From positions 1 to 47,207 of the forward strand of contig CABHOV010000031.1 in assembly GCA_902168185.1 (NCBI GenBank): 47,207 bases of DNA, written 5' to 3'. This DNA is from an uncultured Bacteroides sp. GTDB taxonomy: Bacteria > Bacteroidota > Bacteroidia > Cytophagales > Cyclobacteriaceae. Positions 9,036 through 18,500 of the stretch are shown here, one piece after another. The notes under the pieces are model-generated. The model was not told where the DNA came from. It ran no database searches and was given only the letters and a program-made list of their open reading frames with translations. Position 1 is the stretch's first letter. Each line of letters opens with the position of its first letter. A program made the position numbers and the translations under genes.

Positions 9036-10130
9036 ATGAATCAGGATTTCCTGCCGATCAACGGCACCGACCACATTGAATTTTATGTTGGCAACGCCAA
9101 ACAATCTGCCCTATATTATCAGCATTGTCTAGGCTTTGAGTTGGTAGCCTATGCGGGACCAGAAACCGGAATGCGTGATCGCGCTTCGTATGTACTTCAA
9201 CAAAACAAGATCAGGTTTGTATTAACCACAGCGTTACAAAAAGATTCTCCTATAGCAGAACATGTTTGCAGACATGGCGATGGTGTAAAGGTGCTGGCGC
9301 TATGGGTTGACGATGCGCGGAAATCTTTTTTTGAAACAACATCGCGTGGAGCGGTAGCAGCACAGGAACCGACTCTTATTAAAGATGAGTATGGCGAGGC
9401 CGTGGTGGCGTCTATCAAAACGTATGGTGATACAATTCACACTTTCGTGGAAAGAAAGAATTATACAGGACCGTTTCTTCCAGGTTATAAAGCGCGCAAA
9501 AGTATACTGCCGCCATCTCCTATAGGTTTAAAATATGTAGACCACTGTGTGGGAAATGTAGAGCTGGGAAAGATGAACGAATGGGTAGGTTTCTACGAAA
9601 AGGTAATGGGCTTTAGCCTTCTCGTTACGTTTGATGACAGTGATATCTCTACAGAATATAGTGCCTTAATGTCCAAAGTGGTTTCCAATGGGAATGGCTA
9701 TATCAAGTTCCCGATCAATGAACCCGCGGAGGGCAAGAAGAAATCACAAATAGAAGAGTACCTCGATTTCTATTACGGTCCTGGTGTACAACATATAGCG
9801 ATCGCTACCGATGACATCGTGCATACTGTAAGCGAACTTCGGAAACGGGGTGTTGAATTTTTATACGTCCCAGAAACCTATTATGAAGACGTCCTCGATC
9901 GCGTTGGAACAATCAACGAAGACCTCAAAGAATTAAAGAAACAGAATATTCTCATTGACCGTGATGAAGAAGGATATCTGCTCCAGATTTTTACTAAACC
10001 TGTCCAAGATCGCCCTACACTTTTCTTCGAGATCATCGAACGCAACGGTGCTAAATCTTTCGGTAAGGGAAACTTCAAAGCACTGTTCGAGTCAATTGAG
10101 CGTGAGCAGGCATTGAGAGGAAATCTTTAG
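9036..10130 (+). CDS. hppD: 4-hydroxyphenylpyruvate dioxygenase
   Basis: A 364-residue protein of full family length made of two glyoxalase/VOC-type halves. The Fe(II) 2-His-1-carboxylate ligands are all present: His170 in KYVDHCVGNV, His253 in GPGVQHIAIAT and Glu332 in LFFEIIERNG. The enzyme converts 4-hydroxyphenylpyruvate and O2 to homogentisate and CO2 in tyrosine catabolism. No other homogentisate-pathway gene lies nearby, so it is a single-gene unit here, ended by a strong bidirectional terminator. Confidence 0.96.
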   Translation: MNQDFLPINGTDHIEFYVGNAKQSALYYQHCLGFELVAYAGPETGMRDRASYVLQQNKIRFVLTTALQKDSPIAEHVCRHGDGVKVLALWVDDARKSFFETTSRGAVAAQEPTLIKDEYGEAVVASIKTYGDTIHTFVERKNYTGPFLPGYKARKSILPPSPIGLKYVDHCVGNVELGKMNEWVGFYEKVMGFSLLVTFDDSDISTEYSALMSKVVSNGNGYIKFPINEPAEGKKKSQIEEYLDFYYGPGVQHIAIATDDIVHTVSELRKRGVEFLYVPETYYEDVLDRVGTINEDLKELKKQNILIDRDEEGYLLQIFTKPVQDRPTLFFEIIERNGAKSFGKGNFKALFESIEREQALRGNL

Positions 10131-10161
10131 TGTCCTGTGAGTTGTAACTATATCGCGAACA

Positions 10162-10212
10162 AAAAAGCATAAGGTTGAAAGAATGTACTACTCTTTCAAC
10201 CTTATGCTTTTT
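10162..10212. terminator. Bidirectional terminator between hppD and the mreB-like gene
   Basis: A perfect 21-bp stem: 10162-10182 (AAAAAGCATAAGGTTGAAAGA) pairs with 10192-10212 around a 9-base loop. The A-run on one side and T-run on the other make it a terminator for both convergent genes. Confidence 0.92.
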
Positions 10213-10236
10213 GTTTAGGCTTCTGCTCTGAACTAA

Positions 10237-11265
10237 TTATTCCATTAAGACGCTTTTATACTTCTTGGGATCCTGAAGTGCTTTGGCTGCGCCTTTGCTT
10301 ACGGATTGAAGTGCTTCGTCATCTATATGTACCGGAAGTTTTATACGTTCTTCAAAGCGTTCGCGTAATCCACGCAAGTATGCGCTTCCTCCGGTGATGT
10401 GAATTCCGTTCGTATAAATATCAGCTGCCAGTTCAGGAGGACAAGTCTCCAATGTCTGAATGACGGCATGTTCAATGGCACCAATTGACTTATCAAGTAT
10501 ATGTACTACTTCGGTATGATCGATCTTGCGTGTTACAGGTATACCTTCCATCAGGTCCTTCCCGCGTACCATCATCGGCTCAGGTTTCTCCGCAAGGGTA
10601 TTGATAACTGCACCAACTTTTATCTTTACCTGCTCTGCTGTCTTCAGGCCAATGGCCATGTTATAGTTTCTGCGGAAGTGATCCTGGATCTCTTGATCAA
10701 ATGTATCACCGGCAACCTTCACGGACTGAAAAGCTGCAACACCGGATAGAGAGATGATCACAATTTCGGTGATACCTCCTCCTATATCTATAACCATCTT
10801 TCCATTCGGCTCGCGAATGTCGAGGCCCATACCCATGGCAGCAGCCAGCGGTTCAAACATTAAATAGGTGTGCTTCGCGTTGAACTGTCCTAATGCATCG
10901 CGCAATGCTCTGCGCTCAACTTCGGTCGTTGAAAATGGGATACCCGAAATGATACATTCATATCCACTCAGAAAAGATCTGTCGGCATTTGCCTGGCGAA
11001 CCATCTCGTGAATCATCCGGCTAGCTGAGTCATAGTCTGCTATAACTCCGCCTTTCAAAGGCTTTACCGGTTTGAGTTCATCGTGATGTTTCTCAAACAT
11101 ATTGTAGGCCTTCTCTCCCACTGCTTTCACAGTGTTGCCCTCTACATTAAATACGATGTATGATGGCTGCGACACCAATAGATTATTTTTATCGCGTACC
11201 AGTGTATTGTTGTTGCCAAGGTCGATCGCCAGGCTTCGGTTTCTAAAAAAATTCAGGTTCATCAT
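10237..11265 (-). CDS. MreB-like actin family protein (divergent, stand-alone)
   Basis: A 342-residue bacterial actin. The MreB hallmarks are present: phosphate-1 loop AIDLGNNNTLV (13-23), VKPLKGGVIADYDSA (67-81), EPLAAAMGMGLD (138-149), phosphate-2 VIDIGGGITEIVI (158-170) and ITGGSAYLRGL near the end. MreB polymerises on ATP under the membrane and guides wall synthesis. The loop reads DLGNNNT where canonical MreB has DLGTANT, and there is no mreC/mreD/rodA neighbour, so this is probably a second, specialised paralogue and not the main mreB. A GTG one codon upstream (11268) is possible; I use the ATG at 11265. Confidence 0.88.
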   Translation of the reverse strand: MMNLNFFRNRSLAIDLGNNNTLVRDKNNLLVSQPSYIVFNVEGNTVKAVGEKAYNMFEKHHDELKPVKPLKGGVIADYDSASRMIHEMVRQANADRSFLSGYECIISGIPFSTTEVERRALRDALGQFNAKHTYLMFEPLAAAMGMGLDIREPNGKMVIDIGGGITEIVIISLSGVAAFQSVKVAGDTFDQEIQDHFRRNYNMAIGLKTAEQVKIKVGAVINTLAEKPEPMMVRGKDLMEGIPVTRKIDHTEVVHILDKSIGAIEHAVIQTLETCPPELAADIYTNGIHITGGSAYLRGLRERFEERIKLPVHIDDEALQSVSKGAAKALQDPKKYKSVLME

Positions 11266-11373
11266 CACAAAAAAATTTCCGCTCGTAATCTATATTCTCC
11301 AAAAATCTATCTCAGCTTTTGCAAGCACTCAAATATCGTAACTTCCATAAGTCTAACCAATCAGAAGTACCTT

Positions 11374-12777
11374 ATGTATAATGAATCAAGAAAATCCAGG
11401 AGAAGCTTTCTGAAGAAGGCCTTTGGTACAGCAATCATCTCGAGCACTGCGCCTTCTCTTCTCTCTACCTCCTCTTCCAAAATTGTAGCGCTGGAGCAAC
11501 AAGGTATCCCTGAGAAAAAGTATGCAGCCAACGATCAGGTAAATATTGCTATAATCGGCATGGGCATTATGGGTTTCGCCAATGCAGAAACCAGTGTAAA
11601 GATACCAGGAGTAAAACTGGTAGGTGTGTGCGATCTATATACCGGCAGACTTGATCACGCGAAGGAGGTGTATGGTAATGGCATCTTTACGACAAAAAAT
11701 TATAAAGAGATATTGGACAGAAAAGATATCGATGCAGTGATCATCGCTACATCAGATCACTGGCATGACCGGATGTCGATCGAAGCCATGAACAAGGGCA
11801 AACATGTATACTGTGAGAAGCCCATGGTACACAAACTGGAAGAAGGCGCTGAAGTAATCGCCACACAAAAGAAGACAGGCAAAGTACTGCAGGTTGGAAG
11901 CCAGCGGGTGAGTTCTATTGTAACACAAAAGGCGCAGGAACTTTTCGAGTCGAAGATCATTGGTGATCTGGTGATGGTCGAGACCTATATGGACCGCCAC
12001 AGCGCCAACGGTGCGTGGCAATATTCAATACCCACCGATGCAAAGGAAGGCACTGTGGATTGGGACAGTTTTATAGGTGATGCTCCAAAAGTTGCGTATG
12101 ATCCTGTACGTTTTTTCAGATGGAGAAATTACCAGGATTATGGTACGGGGGTTGCCGGTGATTTGTTTGTACATCTATTCTCCGCGCTTCATGCCGTGAC
12201 GAGTTCGAAAGGACCGAACCGGATTTATGCTTCCGGTGGATTGAGACATTGGAAAGATGGCCGCGATGTCCCCGATGTCATCACGGGTATATATGACTAC
12301 CCTGAAACCAAGCAGCATCCGGCCTTTAATCTGCAGATGCGTGTAAACTTTGTGGATGGAAGTGAAAGTGGTGAGCGGCTTCGTTTTATCGGCACTGATG
12401 GTGTGATCACACTCGGATGGAACTCGGTAAAAGTAGAACGTCATAAGATCTCAAATATACCTACCTATGGCGGTTGGGACTCCTTCAATACGTTTACAGA
12501 AGCACAACAAAAGGAGTATAAGAAATGGTACGATGCTACCTATACTCCTATTAAGCCGTCCATCATTGAATCAGACCTTGAGTTTAAAGCTCCACAGGGA
12601 TATAGCGCCAACCTTGACCATCATTTGAATTTCTATGCGGGCATCCGTGAAGGTAAAGCTATAAAAGAAGATGCGCTCTTCGGCATGCGTGCGGCTGGTC
12701 CGGCCCTCGCCAGCAACAAAAGTTACTTCGAGAAAAAAATCATTACCTGGGATCCGGAAAACGCCAAACTCGCGTAG
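11374..12777 (+). CDS. Tat-exported Gfo/Idh/MocA family oxidoreductase
   Basis: A 467-residue protein with a twin-arginine signal (RKSRRSFLKKAFGTAIISS, residues 6-24), so it is probably folded with its cofactor and exported or anchored in the periplasm. The Rossmann domain starts VNIAIIGMGIMGFA and carries the family EKP motif (VYCEKPMVHK, about 147-156). The C-terminal half is the mixed alpha/beta substrate domain. The family uses NAD(P) to oxidise or epimerise sugars and cyclitols. Many Bacteroidota have multiple Tat-exported members linked to glycan breakdown, but no glycan genes lie here and the substrate is unknown. Confidence 0.9.
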   Translation: MYNESRKSRRSFLKKAFGTAIISSTAPSLLSTSSSKIVALEQQGIPEKKYAANDQVNIAIIGMGIMGFANAETSVKIPGVKLVGVCDLYTGRLDHAKEVYGNGIFTTKNYKEILDRKDIDAVIIATSDHWHDRMSIEAMNKGKHVYCEKPMVHKLEEGAEVIATQKKTGKVLQVGSQRVSSIVTQKAQELFESKIIGDLVMVETYMDRHSANGAWQYSIPTDAKEGTVDWDSFIGDAPKVAYDPVRFFRWRNYQDYGTGVAGDLFVHLFSALHAVTSSKGPNRIYASGGLRHWKDGRDVPDVITGIYDYPETKQHPAFNLQMRVNFVDGSESGERLRFIGTDGVITLGWNSVKVERHKISNIPTYGGWDSFNTFTEAQQKEYKKWYDATYTPIKPSIIESDLEFKAPQGYSANLDHHLNFYAGIREGKAIKEDALFGMRAAGPALASNKSYFEKKIITWDPENAKLA

Positions 12778-12787
12778 CGTTTCTTCA

Positions 12788-12817
12788 GTATAGCTATGCC
12801 GTGTACTATAGCTATAC
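12788..12817. repeat. 10-bp inverted repeat downstream of the oxidoreductase gene
   Basis: GTATAGCTAT (12788-12797) and its exact complement ATAGCTATAC (12808-12817) around a 10-base spacer. It is distinct from the terminator at 12871 and has no T-tract. Function unknown. Confidence 0.6.
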
Positions 12818-12870
12818 CGGAAGGTATAACAGCCAAAACGACATATACTCCTATAGATGGGGTAAAAATC

Positions 12871-12899
12871 AAAAAGCCCTGCATATAGCAGGGCTTTTT
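12871..12899. terminator. Bidirectional terminator
   Basis: Perfect 12-bp stem AAAAAGCCCTGC (12871-12882) with 12888-12899 around ATATA, with A- and T-runs on the two sides. It ends both the oxidoreductase gene (+) and the small HTH gene (-), which converge here. Confidence 0.93.
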
Positions 12900-12915
12900 T
12901 GATTAGAATCAGAAA

Positions 12916-13107
12916 TTACTTAGTCTTCTTTTTAACACGGAGTGAAATTTCGTTGTCAAAAGCCAGTTTCCGTAAGGAACCAAGTGTTCTACCAACTTGC
13001 TTTGCAATTTTTGTAGAATTGTTTCCTTCTTTTACCAGTCTCTTAATGTCAGCAATTTCTTTCTTGGTAATTACCTTACCGTGATTCGATGGGTTTTTCT
13101 TTGCCAT
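12916..13107 (-). CDS. Small helix-turn-helix protein
   Basis: A 63-residue, very basic protein (MAKKNPSNHGKVITKKEIAD...). Residues 17-54 look like a helix-turn-helix: two helices around STKIAKQVGRTLGSLRKLAF, similar in layout to Myb/SANT-like or sigma-4-like DNA-binding units, and a lysine-rich end. It is probably a DNA-binding protein with unknown target. The gene is monocistronic, with its own perfect -7 box (13130-13137) and a strong terminator, so it is likely well expressed. Confidence 0.8.
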   Translation of the reverse strand: MAKKNPSNHGKVITKKEIADIKRLVKEGNNSTKIAKQVGRTLGSLRKLAFDNEISLRVKKKTK

Positions 13108-13129
13108 AGCTTTAAAAATTTAAATTTCA

Positions 13130-13137
13130 CAAATATA
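13130..13137 (-). promoter_or_regulatory. -7 box of the small HTH gene
   Basis: TATATTTG on the minus strand matches TAnnTTTG exactly, 23 bases upstream of the ATG at 13107. No obvious -33 TTG. Confidence 0.45.
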
Positions 13138-13312
13138 GTGTATTTATAGTTAATATTTATACCTGATATGTACTCTTGCTAAAAACACAGGCTGGTACGG
13201 TTTTTTAGAAGTCACAACGTTAATGCGACTTCGCTCCGTTTTCAGCTATATATGTATGGCTAAAACGGCTGAGGTAAAGTTGAATATAGGGACCGTAAAT
13301 TATTTTATATAT

Positions 13313-13645
13313 ATGAGTATAGATACCTTAACTGCCCGGGGTCAATCAATGAATATCATTGATCAAATCCGCGAAAGACGAAACGATCTTATTAAGGATT
13401 TTCTGGATGAACGTACGCTCATCAATTATGTATCGGAACAGTATAAAATTACGGATCTGTCTCCCATGAAGATTCAATTCATTAAAAATGAACTGAAGGA
13501 TTTACTCGCTTCTCCTGTAGACGCCGAGTTTTTTAAACCGCTGATAGACGAATCTAAAAAAACAGACAACTTTATCCTCGAAGATTATCACGACAAATTC
13601 TTCTACCAGGAGATCATGTTCATCATAAAAAACTACATATACTAA
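13313..13645 (+). CDS. Hypothetical protein
   Basis: About 110 residues from the ATG at 13313, or 98 from the ATG at 13349 (MNIIDQIRERRND). The frame stays open upstream to 13223, but that part looks non-coding. The protein is charged and mostly helical (IRERRNDLIKDFLDER, IQFIKNELKDLL), ends in aromatic/hydrophobic residues (FFYQEIMFIIKNYIY) and has no signal or membrane segment. I recognise no family. No convincing ribosome binding site separates the two starts. Confidence 0.6.
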   Translation: MSIDTLTARGQSMNIIDQIRERRNDLIKDFLDERTLINYVSEQYKITDLSPMKIQFIKNELKDLLASPVDAEFFKPLIDESKKTDNFILEDYHDKFFYQEIMFIIKNYIY

Positions 13646-13767
13646 GCCACTGCTATACGCAGGGTATGTGTCTCACCACTGTTTTTCGCAAAACAACGGA
13701 GTGCCTATGAGTATTTTAATTTGAGATGGAGTATATAGCGTTCTGGCAGGACTTTTAGCTTGGGGTA

Positions 13768-13797
13768 TTGACTTTACCTTCATTCCCCTTACCTTGC
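13768..13797 (+). promoter_or_regulatory. Promoter candidate of the DUF885 gene
   Basis: TTG (13768-13770), 19 bases, then TACCTTGC (13790-13797), an imperfect TAnnTTTG. It lies 22 bases upstream of the ATG at 13820, in a 174-base gap that otherwise shows nothing. Confidence 0.35.
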
Positions 13798-13819
13798 TAC
13801 CTGCAATGTATACTTTACT

Positions 13820-15607
13820 ATGAAAAAACTTTCAATCTACATCATCGTTGTGCAGCTGCTGCTGATAGCATGCTCCGCGCCACCCAAAGAAGAAACTAAA
13901 ACCACTGAACAACCTTCATTGGACAGTCTCCTCCAGCAGTATCATGAAGAACGGCTGAAGCTCTTTCCCATGGATGCTACCATGGCTGGAGACAACCGGT
14001 ATAATGATCGTCTTCCCAATAACATTACACAGGAATACCGTTCGCAGCTGAAAGAGTTTTATACCCGCTATCGCGATCAGCTCACGGCATCCGATCGAAG
14101 TAAACTATCAGAAGAAGACCAGATGAGTTACGACATTCTTTTATGGGAATGCGACATCGCTCTGGAAGGCTTGGCCTTTAAAGATTACCTCACCCCTATA
14201 AATCAATTCTGGTCCTGGCATTTAATGGCCGGACAATTAGCCAGTGGCAGCAGTATGCAGCCTTTTAAATCTGTTAAGGATTATGATGACTGGTTGAAGC
14301 GCCTGGATGTCTATGCAGTTTGGATAGACACAGCGATTGTGAATATGAAAAAAGGAATCGCCCAAGGGTATGTCATTCCAAAAGTACTCATAAAGAAAGT
14401 TATACCTCAATTGTCTGATCTCGATCATGGCCCTGTAAAAGATCATCTATACTATAATCCGATTAAGCTATTCCCTGCAGATTTTTCTGCCGAGGACAAA
14501 ACCCGTCTTACCAAAGCGTATGAGGAGATGATTCAAACCAAGATCATTCCAGGTCATAAAAAACTAAATGACTTTATTAAGAAAGAGTATTTAGCTGCTG
14601 GTCGTGAAACGTCCGGTATATCTGCACTGCCCGGTGGAAAAGAATACTATAATTACCTGATCAAACAATTTACCACTACGACTAAATCTGCTGATGAAAT
14701 ATTTGCATTAGGAAAAAGTGAAGTGGAACGCATCACAAAAGAAATGGAAGCTGTAAAGGAGCAAGTTGGTTTCAAGGGAGACCTGAAAGCATTCTTCGCT
14801 CACATCCGTACAAAAAAAGAACTGATGCCGTTTACAAAGCCGGAAGAGGTGATTGCACATTTCAATGCTATACATGAAAAGATGAAGCCGAACCTCGCCA
14901 AGTTGTTTGACAAAACACCGAAGACTCCATTTGAGGTAAAGCGTACGGAAGCTTTCCGCGAAGCATCTGCAAGTGCAGAGTACAACCCCGGGTCGCAGGA
15001 TGGTACACGTCCTGGTGTATTTTACGTTCCCATTCCGAATGCTAAGGAGTACAATACACTTTCCGATGAGGATTTGTTTTTACATGAAGCTATACCGGGA
15101 CATCATTACCAAATCTCATTGCAGCAAGAAAATACATCACTACCTGCTTTCCGCAGGATACTAGGCTATAGTTCATATGCTGAAGGCTGGGCGTTATATA
15201 CTGAATCGCTTGGTAAAGAACTGGGACTATATACTGATCCGTACCAATACTTCGGAATGCTGAGTGCAGAAATGCACCGTGCCATCAGGCTGGTAGTTGA
15301 TGCTGGTATGCATACGCAAGGTTGGACACGCGAACAGGCCATTCAATATTCACTAGATCATGAAGCTGAGACCGAAGAGGGGATCATTGCCGAGATTGAA
15401 CGCTATATGGCGATACCTGGTCAAGCTTTGTCTTACAAAATTGGCCAGTTAAAGATTCGTGAACTGCGGACCAAGGCTGAACAAGAGTTAGGAGACAAAT
15501 TCAGCATCGCGCAATTCCATAACCAGGTTCTGGATTCAGGATGTATACCCTTGAAAGTATTGGAAGATAAAATCAATCGTTGGATTGAATCGGTGAAGAA
15601 GGCTTAA
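13820..15607 (+). CDS. DUF885 family lipoprotein (predicted metallopeptidase-like)
   Basis: A 595-residue protein with a lipoprotein signal peptide (LLLIACSAP, lipidated Cys19), then a large helical DUF885 domain. The hallmark HEAIPGHHYQ lies at 422-431; His422, Glu423, His428 and His429 are the presumed metal-binding/catalytic set of this family. Further conserved-looking parts are YAEGWALYTESLG (about 452-464) and HEAETEEGIIAEIERYM near the end. DUF885 proteins are widespread, exported and poorly characterised; peptidase activity is inferred from the zincin-like motif. The gene is monocistronic with a terminator at 15640. Confidence 0.88.
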   Translation: MKKLSIYIIVVQLLLIACSAPPKEETKTTEQPSLDSLLQQYHEERLKLFPMDATMAGDNRYNDRLPNNITQEYRSQLKEFYTRYRDQLTASDRSKLSEEDQMSYDILLWECDIALEGLAFKDYLTPINQFWSWHLMAGQLASGSSMQPFKSVKDYDDWLKRLDVYAVWIDTAIVNMKKGIAQGYVIPKVLIKKVIPQLSDLDHGPVKDHLYYNPIKLFPADFSAEDKTRLTKAYEEMIQTKIIPGHKKLNDFIKKEYLAAGRETSGISALPGGKEYYNYLIKQFTTTTKSADEIFALGKSEVERITKEMEAVKEQVGFKGDLKAFFAHIRTKKELMPFTKPEEVIAHFNAIHEKMKPNLAKLFDKTPKTPFEVKRTEAFREASASAEYNPGSQDGTRPGVFYVPIPNAKEYNTLSDEDLFLHEAIPGHHYQISLQQENTSLPAFRRILGYSSYAEGWALYTESLGKELGLYTDPYQYFGMLSAEMHRAIRLVVDAGMHTQGWTREQAIQYSLDHEAETEEGIIAEIERYMAIPGQALSYKIGQLKIRELRTKAEQELGDKFSIAQFHNQVLDSGCIPLKVLEDKINRWIESVKKA

Positions 15608-15639
15608 GATATAGCGCTTCGTCTTCAGTATATATCATT

Positions 15640-15690
15640 CAGGTTCGAGGTGGCGCATATCAACGTCTGCTTCGAACCTGTTCTTTTTTT
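15640..15690 (+). terminator. Terminator of the DUF885 gene
   Basis: A 9-bp stem CAGGTTCGA (15640-15648) with TCGAACCTG (15672-15680), a 23-base loop and the T-rich tail TTCTTTTTTT (15681-15690). It lies between two convergent genes. Confidence 0.7.
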
Positions 15691-15693
15691 GGA

Positions 15694-18387
15694 CTATATT
15701 TTAAACCTCGAAGACAGCATACTCTCCTGGTAGCTGATCGGAAGCCGGATGATAAACTTAGAGCCTACGTGAAGATTTGTTTCCAGGCGGATGGTACCGT
15801 TTAGTTTTTCAATGGCTTTGCGCACGATATATAAACCCAGCCCGTTGCCCTTGCTACGATCGCTTCCACGGAAATACATTTCAAAGACTCGTTCCTGATA
15901 TTCTTTTAGTATACCCTGTCCGTTGTCTTCCATAGTCATCACGCATTGATCGCCTTCCTGGTAAACGTGGAGATGTATAAAAGGATTTAGCGGTGTACTG
16001 AAGTTAATAGCATTCTCCACCAGGTTTTCAAAAATAATCCGGATCATAGCAGGGTACGACACGAGTGATTCCTGCAGGGTAACTTCATATGACGTCTTTA
16101 TACCCTTTGCCAAAAGCTCTTCTCTGAAGTCGTCACATATATTCAAAAAAATCTCCTCAATCAACACTTCTTTATATACCAGTTGCTGTGTTCCAACATC
16201 GCTGATGGATTGAAGCTTGATCAGCATTTTGTCAAGGCTCTTAGCGGTCTCGCGTACCTTATCAAAAAGCTCCAATGCATTTTGATCCTTCACGGTTACA
16301 TTCGCTACTTCTGCGAGTCCCATAAACGTTGTGAGCGGCCTTCTGAAATCATGAGATGAACGATAGAAGAAAGTATCAAGTTCTTTATACGCTTCGTTGA
16401 GTTGTGCTGTACGTCTGCTTACAGTTTCATCCAGGTCCTGGTTGATCTCTACGATCATTTCATTTGTCTCACGAAGTTCTTCCGACTGCGCCTGAATTTC
16501 TTCTGTCTTCTCAATCAGTTCATCGTTTAGCTTTACCAGTCGTTGGTTTGCTTCGGTAAGTTCTTCGGATTGTGCCTGGATTTCTTCTTTTTGTTCAGTG
16601 ATTGAACGATTTGCCTTTCTGATCTGGCGGTTATACCGATAGGTTTTAATGGCCAGTATAGAGATCAGAATTATACCGGTTATAACAAAAAGGATTACCG
16701 TGTTCTGAAGGCTGATCTGCGATTCCTGGATATCAATTTTATTTTTCTGAAGTTCACGCTGCTGATTAAGCATGACGATTTCCTGATCTTTCTTTTCCAC
16801 CTGGTATAGTGCTTGTAGCTCGGCCAGACGTCCGGCACTGTTCTCGCTATATAGACTATCATTCAGGCTCGAGTACTCCTGATGCTCCGCTAATGCTTTC
16901 TTGAAATCACCCTTTGCTTCATAATACTTCGACCAGTAGAATTTATTATTCATAAGCAAAGTCTTCGATTGTATCTCCTCTCCTATACGTTGTGCTTTGG
17001 TCAGATAATCACTGGCTGTGGTCAGGTTGCCGAGGGTGGTATATAAACTTCCGATGGAATTATAGGAAACTCCCAACCCGAATTTATTACCGATCGACTC
17101 ATCCATAGCGAGGGCTTCCTGCTGATAACGCAACGCTTCTTTATAGTTCTTCTGGCCCTCATATACCAGCCCCAGATTAAACAGAGTAGCAGAAACACCT
17201 TGCCGGTGATTGATACGTTTTCGGATTGCCAGTGACTTCTCCAAATATTCCAGTGCCAGGCTATATTTACTTTCCTGGAAATAAATCAAGCCAAGCACAT
17301 TATAGCAATTGGATATTCCATGTTCATCCTTGATCTCCTGCCGTAACGCTAATGACTTGTCTATATATTCATGCGCCAAACGGAAGTTAAATTGATTTTT
17401 ATAGATCCACGAAACACTGCTTAAGATCTTTGCACATTCGTGCTTATCGGCAAGCTTTTCAGAAATCTTCAGAGCCTCAAAAAAGTAACGCAATGCCAGA
17501 TCGTTTTGTCCTTGCTCTTCGTACACAGCGCCAATATTATAGTATACGGTTAGCGACAGTGAGGGAACATTTTTCTGTTCCAGCATTTTTAATGCTTTGA
17601 AAAACAAATTCAACGCATCGGTATATTCGCCCTTATTTGTTTTCAGTTCACCATCGTTAATCAAACATTGAAGTTGCAAGAAGTCATCGTTCAATGCCTG
17701 AGCGACTACACACGACTTATCTATATACTCGGATGCTGTTGTATACTCGGTGAGGTTGCGGTATACCTTTGACAACAGAAAGCCTGCATCGGCTACATTT
17801 CGAGTACTGCTTTTACGTTCGTACAGGGCAATTGCTTTATTAAGGCTCTCTTCCGCCTCCTTGTTCTTCCATTGTATCATGTAAAGCCTGGACATACTTT
17901 TATAGGTATAGGCAAGGTATTCATCGGAGTGTATCTGGTTTAATACGTTCAATGCCTTTGAATAGAAGTAAGCTGACGAATCGTATTTCGCGACGACGCG
18001 GTATAGATTTCCGGTCATAACATAACCGTAGGCTAAGAAATCATCATCGGGAATTGGCAGTGAGTATGCTTCGCGGTATAATTGCAGAGCAGCGGTATAC
18101 TCCCCTACATCCTGGTGGTAAAAGCCATTGAGAATAAGTGCATGGCGCAATCCTTTTTTATAGTCGATGCTTTTGGCTTCTTCGCATGCTTTCTCTGCAT
18201 ATAAGTGTCCTTGTACAACATCATAGTTATAGCTGGCTGAACTTATCTCACAAAGTAGTTCAACTCTGTCTATAGTACGTTTAGTAGAATTCAACACTTG
18301 CAAAAGACTGTCCACCATGGCCTGCTGACCAAATGCATGGAGTCCTGAAAAGAATAAACAAACCAAGACTATAGAAAGTCTTTTCAT
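15694..18387 (-). CDS. TPR-containing membrane sensor histidine kinase
   Basis: An 897-residue protein: signal peptide (1-20), about ten tetratricopeptide repeats in the periplasm (to about residue 500), one membrane helix (near NTVILFVITGIILISILAI), a cytoplasmic coiled coil, a HisKA domain with RSSHDFRRPLTTF (His679) and an HATPase domain (N-box FENLVENAINF with Asn792, MEDNGQG at about 819-825, GNGLGLYI at about 847-854). It probably senses an envelope signal through the TPRs and phosphorylates a response regulator, which is not encoded nearby. The coiled coil contains an internal repeat: EIQAQSEEL at 602-610 and again at 630-638. Divergent from the channel-like gene at 18501. Confidence 0.93.
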   Translation of the reverse strand: MKRLSIVLVCLFFSGLHAFGQQAMVDSLLQVLNSTKRTIDRVELLCEISSASYNYDVVQGHLYAEKACEEAKSIDYKKGLRHALILNGFYHQDVGEYTAALQLYREAYSLPIPDDDFLAYGYVMTGNLYRVVAKYDSSAYFYSKALNVLNQIHSDEYLAYTYKSMSRLYMIQWKNKEAEESLNKAIALYERKSSTRNVADAGFLLSKVYRNLTEYTTASEYIDKSCVVAQALNDDFLQLQCLINDGELKTNKGEYTDALNLFFKALKMLEQKNVPSLSLTVYYNIGAVYEEQGQNDLALRYFFEALKISEKLADKHECAKILSSVSWIYKNQFNFRLAHEYIDKSLALRQEIKDEHGISNCYNVLGLIYFQESKYSLALEYLEKSLAIRKRINHRQGVSATLFNLGLVYEGQKNYKEALRYQQEALAMDESIGNKFGLGVSYNSIGSLYTTLGNLTTASDYLTKAQRIGEEIQSKTLLMNNKFYWSKYYEAKGDFKKALAEHQEYSSLNDSLYSENSAGRLAELQALYQVEKKDQEIVMLNQQRELQKNKIDIQESQISLQNTVILFVITGIILISILAIKTYRYNRQIRKANRSITEQKEEIQAQSEELTEANQRLVKLNDELIEKTEEIQAQSEELRETNEMIVEINQDLDETVSRRTAQLNEAYKELDTFFYRSSHDFRRPLTTFMGLAEVANVTVKDQNALELFDKVRETAKSLDKMLIKLQSISDVGTQQLVYKEVLIEEIFLNICDDFREELLAKGIKTSYEVTLQESLVSYPAMIRIIFENLVENAINFSTPLNPFIHLHVYQEGDQCVMTMEDNGQGILKEYQERVFEMYFRGSDRSKGNGLGLYIVRKAIEKLNGTIRLETNLHVGSKFIIRLPISYQESMLSSRFKI

Positions 18388-18500
18388 GCGGTAGATTAAG
18401 CCGGTTATAAATTGCTTAATTTAAAGAATAGCTTTCAAAAAAGTATTTATTTCTAATAATTCATTTTCAAACAGTAACTTTCACAGGTTATACGGTCAAA

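Noticed and set aside
10162-10212. Inverted repeats as transposon ends or CRISPR-like repeats
   Set aside because: Each hairpin in the window occurs once and sits directly after a gene end, mostly with A/T-runs as in terminators; no transposase and no spaced repeat series is present.
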